Below, piece after piece: positions 1 to 6,034 of a stretch of DNA of 9,442 nt; the stretch's first letter is position 1, and the number at the start of each line of letters is the position of its first letter. The notes under the pieces were generated by a model. The model saw nothing but the letters and a program-made list of their open reading frames with translations. It did not search any database and was not told the DNA's origin. The position numbers and the translations under genes were made by a program. The DNA comes from an uncultured Riemerella sp. (GTDB lineage: Bacteria > Bacteroidota > Bacteroidia > Flavobacteriales > Weeksellaceae): the NCBI GenBank assembly GCA_938037185.1, contig CALHQK010000011.1, positions 1 to 9,442 on the forward strand, read 5' to 3'.

Positions 1-256
1 CCCGCCACTGCGCCTCTTTGCTTCCTGCTTGTGCAAGAGTAGTCCCAAGACAAGAGAAAGCCACATCGCCATGAAGCAAAGCCGCCCATGTTTCTGGTTT
101 TTCGAAATCAATAATATGTGTGTATAGCTTGGGATTTTGATAATTATAAGCCCTGCGCACGAAAATATGCACCTCCGTAAAAGCCTCATCTTCTAAAAGC
201 TGCGCGACCAACTCCTTCCCTGTCGCTCCCGTAGCACCGATGACTAATGCTTTCAT
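1..256 (-). CDS. NAD(P)-binding SDR-like protein, C-terminus cut by window edge
   Basis: The first 85 codons of a leftward gene are present; the rest lies beyond position 1. The start is the ATG whose complement is at 254-256. The protein begins MKALVIGATGATGKELVAQL, a beta strand followed by the glycine-rich GATGATG dinucleotide-binding turn of an atypical short-chain dehydrogenase (NmrA/TIP30-like Rossmann fold). Around residues 72-82 it has CLGTTLAQAGSKEA, which resembles the CLGTT...AG segment of TIP30/HTATIP2-like proteins. Family membership suggests NAD(P)H binding, but the substrate is unknown and the catalytic region is not in view. The gene starts 36 bases after the sulfatase stop on the same strand, with no clear promoter between, so it may be the last gene of that transcript. 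Coding status is firm; the exact function is not. Confidence 0.82.
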   Translation of the reverse strand, partial: MKALVIGATGATGKELVAQLLEDEAFTEVHIFVRRAYNYQNPKLYTHIIDFEKPETWAALLHGDVAFSCLGTTLAQAGSKEAQWR

Positions 257-292
257 ATTTTGTTTATTTAATGGTAAATCCGTTCAACTTTC

Positions 293-2230
293 TTAGTGAT
301 TATCCAACTTATCGTTAATAATTCTATCCATAAAATCCTGCATAAACGCCCGCATATCAGCAACTCCTTTTTTCATTTCATTATTAAGCGGTTTGTTTTT
401 AAGATTTTTAGTAAGATTGACATCTTCCTTATCATAGATACCGATGGTTTCTCCCTTAGTATCCAAAACATAAATGTAATTACCCTGAATAAGCTGGTAA
501 AAATTGGTATTGGTAACAAAAGCACGAGGCGTCTCGTTTTTATCAGACATTAAACTACGCCCCCATGAGCGGAAGGGTTTTTGGTAGCCAATCAGATCAA
601 CAATTGTCGGAAAAATATCTATCTGCTGTCCTAACACATCGGAGGTCCCTTGTGGAATAAGGTTTTTATTAGGACTAAAAAGGATAATGGGTATTTTATG
701 GTGTACTATTTTTTGTCTATAATAATCATAAAAATTTTCAACGGTATGGTCAGAAATGACGACAAAGATAGTATTCTGATACCATTCTTCTTTTTGTACC
801 GTTTCAAAGAATTTTTTTATAGAAAAGTCGGTATACTCCACTACATTATGCATTGGCATATCTCCTCTATTAAAGCGGTTTTTATATTTCTCCGGCACGG
901 TATATGGGTCGTGAGAAGACAGCGTGAAAACCGTTGCTAAAAAAGGACTGCGCATTTTGTTTACTTCTTTAGCAAAATATTGTAAAAAGGGTTCATCATC
1001 TATCCCCCAGCTTCCATTATAAAAATGCTCGTCGTTAAATTCTGTGCGCCCCAAATAAGATTCATATCCTATCTGTTTAGTGAATCCGTTAAAATTCATA
1101 GAACCATTGGTCGCTCCATGGGCAAACATTGTTTGGTAGCCCAATTTTCGTGCTATATTAGCAACTGATGATAGTTTTCTTTGTGAATAAGCAGACTGCA
1201 CAAAAGCCTTTTCAAAAGTGGGCATACCTGCTGTTACGGCAGAGATTCCCTCAATAGAATGGATACTATTGGAATAGATATTTGTGAAATAGAAACCTTG
1301 CTGAGCTAAAGAATCCAAAAATGGTGTATAAGATTTATAATCAGGAATATTGGTATTTTGGTTCATTATTCCAAAATACTCTGCTCCCATTCCTTCAAGA
1401 ATAATCAGAACAACATTTGGTTTTTCAAGAACTTGACGATTATACTGCTTTATGGGTTTAATGTTCTCTGTAATATAATCTTGTGTTGTAAATTTGTATT
1501 CTTGAAACCCCTTATTTTTACCCATTGTACGAAAAATAGTGAACGGAGTATTTAGCAAAATATTTACTTGAGAAATATCTTCTGCATACTTATTGGCGTC
1601 CATTACAGTAAGTGGAACAACCCCTCTTTTAAAAGACATTCCGCGTATTCCGAAGATTAGGGTAGGTACAAACATCACAATAACAAGAATAGAAGTAATA
1701 AAGTACTTTTTCCTATTAAGAATACGCTGTTCCGCAATTTCTACCTTTCTATAAAGAAAAATCCATAATCCACATAAAAGCAAGAAACTTAAGAATATCA
1801 TTTTATACTGCACTAAAAACCCGCCCAAAAGGCCGATAGGGTTGTTTTCATTTTGAATCAGTCCCCAGTCATTAGTAGTAAGGCGCGTTTTATTATAAGA
1901 AAAATATGCCGTATCTACAAAATTGAGCATATAAGCAGGAATATTAAACAGAAAATACACCCAAAATAGCACTTTTTGGTATTTGGGTTTCGTATTGATA
2001 AGGATTGGAATTATGCTCAGGAAAATAAACAATAAATTAATATAAATAATGGCTGTCGTATCAAAAAGAAGCCCATAGAAAGCTAATCGAAAAAAATCTC
2101 CAACCCCCGAAACGGAAAGATATTCCTTATTAAATGCGTAAAAAGTAAGGCGTGCAAAAAAATAAAACAGATATACTAAAAACAATCTGTAAAAGAGAAC
2201 TTTATACTCTGTTGTGCGAAGGTTTTTCAT
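293..2230 (-). CDS. LTA synthase family sulfatase-fold membrane transferase
   Basis: This 645-residue inner-membrane enzyme has the layout of the LtaS/MdoB family. About five hydrophobic helices lie in residues 12-32, 48-78, 86-108, 141-160 and 176-195, followed by a large periplasmic sulfatase-fold domain from about residue 270. Visible active-site motifs are VVLIILEGMGAEYFG with metal ligand E279, NSIHSIEGIS with probable nucleophile S325, the GIDDEPF segment (D411, D412), SSHDPYTVP with H440, and VISDHTVENF with D494/H495. LtaS proper uses threonine as nucleophile; here the aligned position appears to be serine. Known family members transfer phosphoglycerol or phosphoethanolamine to glycolipids or glucans. 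A Gram-negative bacterium makes no classical lipoteichoic acid, so the acceptor is unknown. The start is the only Met before the first helix. The gene lies 93 bases downstream of hemD on the same strand and 36 bases before the SDR-like gene. Confidence 0.88.
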   Translation of the reverse strand: MKNLRTTEYKVLFYRLFLVYLFYFFARLTFYAFNKEYLSVSGVGDFFRLAFYGLLFDTTAIIYINLLFIFLSIIPILINTKPKYQKVLFWVYFLFNIPAYMLNFVDTAYFSYNKTRLTTNDWGLIQNENNPIGLLGGFLVQYKMIFLSFLLLCGLWIFLYRKVEIAEQRILNRKKYFITSILVIVMFVPTLIFGIRGMSFKRGVVPLTVMDANKYAEDISQVNILLNTPFTIFRTMGKNKGFQEYKFTTQDYITENIKPIKQYNRQVLEKPNVVLIILEGMGAEYFGIMNQNTNIPDYKSYTPFLDSLAQQGFYFTNIYSNSIHSIEGISAVTAGMPTFEKAFVQSAYSQRKLSSVANIARKLGYQTMFAHGATNGSMNFNGFTKQIGYESYLGRTEFNDEHFYNGSWGIDDEPFLQYFAKEVNKMRSPFLATVFTLSSHDPYTVPEKYKNRFNRGDMPMHNVVEYTDFSIKKFFETVQKEEWYQNTIFVVISDHTVENFYDYYRQKIVHHKIPIILFSPNKNLIPQGTSDVLGQQIDIFPTIVDLIGYQKPFRSWGRSLMSDKNETPRAFVTNTNFYQLIQGNYIYVLDTKGETIGIYDKEDVNLTKNLKNKPLNNEMKKGVADMRAFMQDFMDRIINDKLDNH

Positions 2231-2323
2231 TATTTGAAAGCATTTGTTTAGTCATCCTTTATCCCCATTTCATAGGAAATAGAATAGCACAAATAAAATA
2301 ATCGGTTTTAACTAAAAATTTCG

Positions 2324-3067
2324 CTATTTATTTGTTTTTTGGATATATTTTTCTATCGCCATAGTCATAGAGGGCGTTTCTTTTGTTGGCGCCATCACAT
2401 CTACTCTTAAGCCTGCTTCTTCAGCAGCTTGTTGTGTTCCCACTCCAAACACGCCTATTTTCATTCCGTCTTGTTTAAAGTCTTCAAAATTTCTAAATAA
2501 AGATTTTATCCCCTGAGGACTGAAAAAAACCATCATATCATAGTCTTTCAGTTTCAAATCAGAAATATCACTGCTTACAGTTTTATACATTACTGCTTTT
2601 GTCCAGTCTATTCCTGCTTTATTCAGCACATTAGGAATATCCTCCCCCATTACATCGGAACATGGGAGAAGGTATTTTTCATCCGGATATTTCTTAAACA
2701 ATGGCAGCATATCACTCACTGTTTTTTCGCCGAAACTTATCTTTCTCTTTCTATAAACAATATGCTTCTGCAGGTAGTTTGCTACAGCCTCAGACTGGCA
2801 TACATACCTCATTTCATTCGGCACTTGGAAACGCAGTTCTTCTGCTAACCTGAAATAGTGGTCTATAGCTCCTCTGCTGGTAAATATAACCCCTGTATAC
2901 TGCGAAATATCTATCTTCTGCTGTCTAAACTCTCTTGCATCAACACCTGCAACATGGATAAAAGACCTAAAATCAAACCTAACTTTCTCCTTTTTTGCTA
3001 TCTCTGCATAAGGAGAAGATTCTATATTAGGTGCTGGCTGTGAAACCAATATTGATTTTATTTTCAT
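2324..3067 (-). CDS. hemD: Uroporphyrinogen-III synthase family protein
   Basis: The 247-residue soluble protein matches the two-lobed HemD fold in length and landmarks. These are VIFTSRGAIDHYF (60-72), YLLPCSDVMGEDIP (132-145), the AVMYKTV strand (158-164), MMVFFSPQGIKSLF (178-191), and the C-terminal GVFGVGTQQAAEEAGLRVDV (205-224), equivalent to the usual 'G..T...a...G' segment. HemD closes and isomerises hydroxymethylbilane to uroporphyrinogen III, the precursor of haem and sirohaem. This family is poorly conserved, and no other haem gene is nearby, so the assignment rests on the fold-level motifs. It starts 15 bases after the stop of the DUF4271 membrane-protein gene and is almost certainly co-transcribed with it, an arrangement I recall as common in Bacteroidota. 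The leader is A-rich with no strong Shine-Dalgarno. Enzymatic activity is inferred from family. Confidence 0.8.
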   Translation of the reverse strand: MKIKSILVSQPAPNIESSPYAEIAKKEKVRFDFRSFIHVAGVDAREFRQQKIDISQYTGVIFTSRGAIDHYFRLAEELRFQVPNEMRYVCQSEAVANYLQKHIVYRKRKISFGEKTVSDMLPLFKKYPDEKYLLPCSDVMGEDIPNVLNKAGIDWTKAVMYKTVSSDISDLKLKDYDMMVFFSPQGIKSLFRNFEDFKQDGMKIGVFGVGTQQAAEEAGLRVDVMAPTKETPSMTMAIEKYIQKTNK

Positions 3068-3082
3068 TCTTAATCTAAAATT

Positions 3083-3724
3083 TTATATAAATATAAACTT
3101 CCAAATTGCCAACACAGGCAAAATTTGAAGTCCGCAAATATACAAAATTTTATAATACCATTCTTCCGGCAGTGGCTTCTCTCTGTGAAGAAAATAAAAA
3201 ACATTCTTCCCTACAAAAAATACCAACATAAAAAAAGCATAATAAATATACGCATCTCCTTTATCTGTAACATAATAATAATGCGCCAGACACAAAAACA
3301 CCAGCAGCAAAGACTCTACAAAATAAAACCGCTGTGCCGCAAAAGCTAAAACCAAGAATTTCTTAACCTGTCCTATTGCACTGAAAAACAACAAAGTAAC
3401 CAACGCTCTCAACAAATAAAATAACAGCAGCAATATAATCATCATTCCTATTTTATTGAGAACAAAACCATTAGCCTCCATTTCAGCGATATATGGCGGA
3501 ATAACAGGAATATACTGCGAAAACAAAACCGAAAAAACAACACAAAAAACAATGCTGATGATACTCCAGTTCAAAATATTATTCTGCCCACCCGAATATT
3601 CCTGAAAAAGAAAATCCAGCAAAGACTCTCCGCGCTGAAGCCAGTTCAGCATAATGATATAAACAAAACCAATACCCAATAGAGTAAAAATAACCCAATC
3701 ATGGTTTTCAACAATTCTAACCAC
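3083..3724 (-). CDS. DUF4271 family integral membrane protein
   Basis: This 213-residue protein is almost entirely hydrophobic, with about six predicted helices near residues 11-28, 52-72, 92-116, 134-150, 156-179 and 190-212. The ending EEWYYKILYICGLQILPVLA followed by a Trp-Lys pair is the signature tail I associate with DUF4271, a Bacteroidota family of unknown function. No catalytic motif or signal peptide is visible. The start is an unusual GTG at 3724: an in-frame TGA lies 15 bases upstream and no upstream ATG is available. AGGA sits directly against the GTG (AGGAGTGG), too close to act as a normal ribosome-binding site, so the fourth-codon ATT is a less likely alternative start. It is the first gene of the leftward cluster and is closely followed by hemD. 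A role connected to tetrapyrrole metabolism or membrane assembly would be speculation. Confidence 0.82.
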   Translation of the reverse strand: MVRIVENHDWVIFTLLGIGFVYIIMLNWLQRGESLLDFLFQEYSGGQNNILNWSIISIVFCVVFSVLFSQYIPVIPPYIAEMEANGFVLNKIGMMIILLLLFYLLRALVTLLFFSAIGQVKKFLVLAFAAQRFYFVESLLLVFLCLAHYYYVTDKGDAYIYYAFFMLVFFVGKNVFYFLHREKPLPEEWYYKILYICGLQILPVLAIWKFIFI

Positions 3725-3740
3725 TCCTAAAAATTTTCAA

Positions 3741-3748
3741 CAAAAATA
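3741..3748 (-). promoter_or_regulatory. Probable -7 promoter element of the DUF4271-hemD operon
   Basis: Read leftward the bases are TATTTTTG, a perfect match to the Bacteroidota TAnnTTTG -7 consensus. It lies 16 bases upstream of the GTG start of the DUF4271 gene. No clear TTG -33 element is visible at the expected distance upstream, so the call rests on the -7 match and its position. In AT-rich DNA an isolated match can occur by chance. Confidence 0.45.
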
Positions 3749-3772
3749 AGGTTTTAAATTATTTTTAAACCT
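3749..3772. promoter_or_regulatory. Imperfect dyad in the divergent promoter region
   Basis: The arms AGGTTT (3749-3754) and AAACCT (3767-3772) are exact inverse complements. After one T-T mismatch they extend by three more pairs (AAA 3756-3758 with TTT 3763-3765). The symmetry centre falls between the two divergent -7 elements, where a regulator shared by both operons could bind. There is no T-tract outside the stem on either strand to suggest a terminator. AT-rich composition makes chance symmetry plausible, so this is a weak operator candidate. Confidence 0.25.
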
Positions 3773-3789
3773 GAAGTTTTAAAAAAGAT

Positions 3790-3797
3790 TATCTTTG
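3790..3797 (+). promoter_or_regulatory. -7 promoter element for the mannose synthase/tgt operon
   Basis: TATCTTTG is a perfect TAnnTTTG Bacteroidota -7 element, placed 13 bases before the ATG at 3811. Transcription would start around 3803-3806, giving a very short leader of about 5-8 bases. This fits the lack of any Shine-Dalgarno sequence upstream of that gene. A -33 TTG is not obvious in the A/T-rich stretch upstream. Confidence 0.6.
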
Positions 3798-3810
3798 CAC
3801 TCTATACCAA

Positions 3811-4527
3811 ATGAAAAAGTTAGTTATTATTCCTACTTATAATGAAAAAGAAAATATCCGAGATATTATTTCGGCAATATTTTCATTGGAGCAGGATTTT
3901 CACATTTTGGTAGTGGATGACTCCTCGCCAGATGGCACTGCAGAGATTGTAAAAGCCATGCAGTCTGAGTTTCCCCACCATCTGCACCTGAGCATAAGAA
4001 AGGTCAAAGATGGTTTGGGAAAAGCCTATATTCACGGGTTTTGGTGGGCATTGCAAAATAACTATGACTATATTTTTGAAATGGATGCAGATTTTTCGCA
4101 CAATCCTAATGATTTGCCAAAATTATTAGAAGCCTGCCAAAAAGCCGATGTGGTAATCGGTTCTAGATACTGCAAGGGGGTAAATGTAGTCAACTGGCCG
4201 ATGAGCAGGGTTCTGCTGTCTTATTTCGCATCTAAATATGTGAGGTTTATTTTAGGAATTCCCGTTCATGATACCACGGCAGGTTTTATTTGTTTTTCAA
4301 GAAAAGCATTGGAAAACATTGGTTTAGACAAAATTAGACTAAAAGGCTATGGTTTTCAGGTTGAAATGAAATATCGGGCATTCAAAAAAGGGTTGAATTT
4401 AGTAGAAATTCCGATTATTTTTACAGACAGAACACAGGGAGAATCCAAGATGAACGGCGGTATCATCACGGAAGCCGTGTTTGGAGTTATCAAATTAAAA
4501 TTAAAAGCATTATTTGGGACTTTATAA
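3811..4527 (+). CDS. Polyprenol monophosphomannose synthase (GT2, DPM1-like)
   Basis: This 238-residue family-2 glycosyltransferase carries the full set of dolichol-phosphate-mannose-synthase motifs. They are VIIPTYNEKENI (5-16), LVVDDSSPDGT with D36/D37 for nucleotide-sugar binding (33-43), the MDADFSHNP metal-binding DAD (92-94), VVIGSRY (114-120), DTTAGFICF (154-162), GYGFQVEMKYRA (179-190) and RTQGESKM (207-214). Family knowledge: it moves mannose from GDP-mannose to a polyprenyl phosphate on the cytoplasmic membrane face, making a lipid-linked donor for protein or glycan mannosylation. It has no C-terminal membrane helices, so it is the short, peripherally attached type. It heads a four-gene operon, and its stop TAA is followed immediately by the next ATG. 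Sugar specificity (mannose rather than glucose) is inferred from close motif resemblance. Confidence 0.9.
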   Translation: MKKLVIIPTYNEKENIRDIISAIFSLEQDFHILVVDDSSPDGTAEIVKAMQSEFPHHLHLSIRKVKDGLGKAYIHGFWWALQNNYDYIFEMDADFSHNPNDLPKLLEACQKADVVIGSRYCKGVNVVNWPMSRVLLSYFASKYVRFILGIPVHDTTAGFICFSRKALENIGLDKIRLKGYGFQVEMKYRAFKKGLNLVEIPIIFTDRTQGESKMNGGIITEAVFGVIKLKLKALFGTL

Positions 4528-4887
4528 ATGAAAAGAATAATTTTTCTGTTTTTTTTAGTTTTTTTGTTTTCTTGCGGTTCAGAAAAACCTAAAAATCTTC
4601 TGAGCAAAGATGAAATGGCAGAAATCATCGTAGATTTGGCTATTTATGAGCAGTTTTTTTTTGTGGATTCCCAGCAAAATATTGATGTAGAAAACATTAA
4701 TACTTTTGTTTTTAAAAAACATAAATCCAATGCTGCTGCTTTCAGAGAAAGCCATGCTTACTACCTCCGCACACCAGATGCATTAGAAGATATTTATAAA
4801 AAAGCAAAGGAAATAATCATATCAAAAGACCCCAAAATGAAGGAGTTTATTAAAAAAAATAATATGGAAAGCTCCTCCGTTAAATAA
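4528..4887 (+). CDS. DUF4296 small lipoprotein
   Basis: This 119-residue protein has a lipoprotein signal: MKR, a hydrophobic stretch of Ile, Phe, Leu and Val, then the lipobox LFSC, predicting lipidation at C16 after signal peptidase II cleavage. The mature part is charged and probably helical. The pattern LLSKDEMAEIIVDLAIYEQF (24-43), followed by a later HAYYLRTPDALEDIYKKAKE segment, fits DUF4296, a Bacteroidota family of unknown function. Residues after the cysteine are GSEKP. I see no clear acidic surface-export tag, so the protein may stay on the periplasmic face, though this is uncertain. Its ATG abuts the TAA of the mannose synthase gene (TAAATG), indicating translational coupling, and tgt begins 10 bases after its stop. 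No enzymatic motif is visible. Confidence 0.85.
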   Translation: MKRIIFLFFLVFLFSCGSEKPKNLLSKDEMAEIIVDLAIYEQFFFVDSQQNIDVENINTFVFKKHKSNAAAFRESHAYYLRTPDALEDIYKKAKEIIISKDPKMKEFIKKNNMESSSVK

Positions 4888-4897
4888 ATATAACTTT

Positions 4898-6031
4898 ATG
4901 AAGAAATTTTTTGAGGTTGAAAAAAACACCACTGGAAAAGCCCGCGCAGGGAAAATAACCACAGACCACGGAGAAATACAAACTCCTATTTTCATGCCTG
5001 TGGGAACTGTGGCAAGTGTAAAAACCGTTCACCAGCACGAGTTGAGAGAAGATATAAAAGCACAAATCATTTTAGGAAACACCTACCATCTGTATCTCCG
5101 CCCAGGAATGGAGATTATGCAGAAAGCTGGCGGACTGCATCAGTTCATGAACTGGGACAGACCTATTCTTACCGATAGCGGCGGCTATCAGGTGTTTTCT
5201 CTGGCTGCAAGCAGAAAAATGACCGAAGAAGGCGTGAAATTCAAATCCCATATAGACGGAAGCTATCATTTTATCTCTCCTGAAAAATCAATGGAAATCC
5301 AGCGACAAATAGGAGCAGATATCTTCATGGCCTTTGATGAATGTACTCCTTATCCATGCGAATACAACCAAGCCAAAGAATCCATGGAGCTTACGCACCG
5401 CTGGCTGAAAAGATGTATTGACTGGACATCAGCAAATAAAGAACTTTATGGACATCAGCAGAATTTATTCCCTATTGTTCAAGGCTCTGTTTATCATGAC
5501 CTTAGAAAAATCTCTGCGGAAGTCATCTCAGAAGCAGGAGCCGCAGGAAATGCTATCGGTGGGCTTTCTGTAGGAGAACCAGAAGAAATAATGTACGAAA
5601 TTACAGACATCGTTACAGACATCCTCCCAAAAGAAAAACCGCGATATCTAATGGGCGTTGGGACGCCTTGGAATATCTTAGAAAGCATCGGGCTGGGAAT
5701 TGATATGATGGACTGCGTAATGCCGACACGAAATGCCAGAAACGCTATGCTTTTCACTTGGAATGGCGTGATGAACATGAAAAATCAAAAATGGAAAGAT
5801 GATTTTTCGCCATTGGATGAATTTGGGACAAGTTTCGTGGATAGAGAATACAGCAAGGCCTATGTAAGACATCTTTTCGTAGCGAAAGAATATTTAGCAA
5901 AACAGATTGCTTCCATTCACAACTTGGCGTTTTATTTAGATTTGGTAAGAACTGCCAGAGAGCATATTCTTGCTGGAGACTTCTATGAATGGAAAGACCA
6001 AATAATACCTCAGCTGAAACAAAGATTGTAA
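4898..6031 (+). CDS. tgt: tRNA-guanine(34) transglycosylase, zinc-cysteine-less
   Basis: This 377-residue enzyme exchanges guanine for the queuosine precursor preQ1 at the wobble base of tRNAs with GUN anticodons. It shows the conserved TPIFMPVGTVASVKTV (29-44), LGNTYHLYLRPG (59-70), ILTDSGGYQVFSL with general acid/base D93, FDECTPYP (146-153), FPIVQGS (191-197), GGLSVGEP (221-228), LMGVGTP (251-257) and GIDMMDCVMPTRNARNA with nucleophile D272. Length is normal. Using the E. coli sequence as I remember it, the region after D272 aligns without gaps. The zinc ligands C302, C304 and C307 become G310, S312 and D315, while ligand H333 is kept as H341 in SIHNL. The frame is intact and all catalytic motifs remain, so I judge it functional but built without the standard zinc site. 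It sits third in the operon, three bases before the permease gene. Confidence 0.96.
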   Translation: MKKFFEVEKNTTGKARAGKITTDHGEIQTPIFMPVGTVASVKTVHQHELREDIKAQIILGNTYHLYLRPGMEIMQKAGGLHQFMNWDRPILTDSGGYQVFSLAASRKMTEEGVKFKSHIDGSYHFISPEKSMEIQRQIGADIFMAFDECTPYPCEYNQAKESMELTHRWLKRCIDWTSANKELYGHQQNLFPIVQGSVYHDLRKISAEVISEAGAAGNAIGGLSVGEPEEIMYEITDIVTDILPKEKPRYLMGVGTPWNILESIGLGIDMMDCVMPTRNARNAMLFTWNGVMNMKNQKWKDDFSPLDEFGTSFVDREYSKAYVRHLFVAKEYLAKQIASIHNLAFYLDLVRTAREHILAGDFYEWKDQIIPQLKQRL

Positions 6032-6034
6032 AAA

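Noticed and set aside
296..1555. Three rightward open frames opposite the sulfatase gene
   Set aside because: They overlap conserved catalytic motifs of the sulfatase on the other strand and have no recognisable domain or promoter.
2267..2280. Small hairpin ATTTC-ATAG-GAAAT in the hemD-sulfatase gap, considered as a terminator
   Set aside because: The stem is only five base pairs, with little GC and no following T-tract in the direction of transcription. The 93-base gap also has only imperfect TAnnTTTG-like strings, so I call neither a terminator nor a promoter there.
4356..5872. Leftward open frames overlapping the mannose synthase, DUF4296 and tgt genes
   Set aside because: Each overlaps well-supported genes on the other strand and shows no domain, signal or start context of its own.
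4898..6031. tgt as a pseudogene because of the missing zinc cysteines
   Set aside because: The frame is uninterrupted, the length is normal, and all catalytic and substrate motifs are intact, so an altered but working enzyme is more likely.
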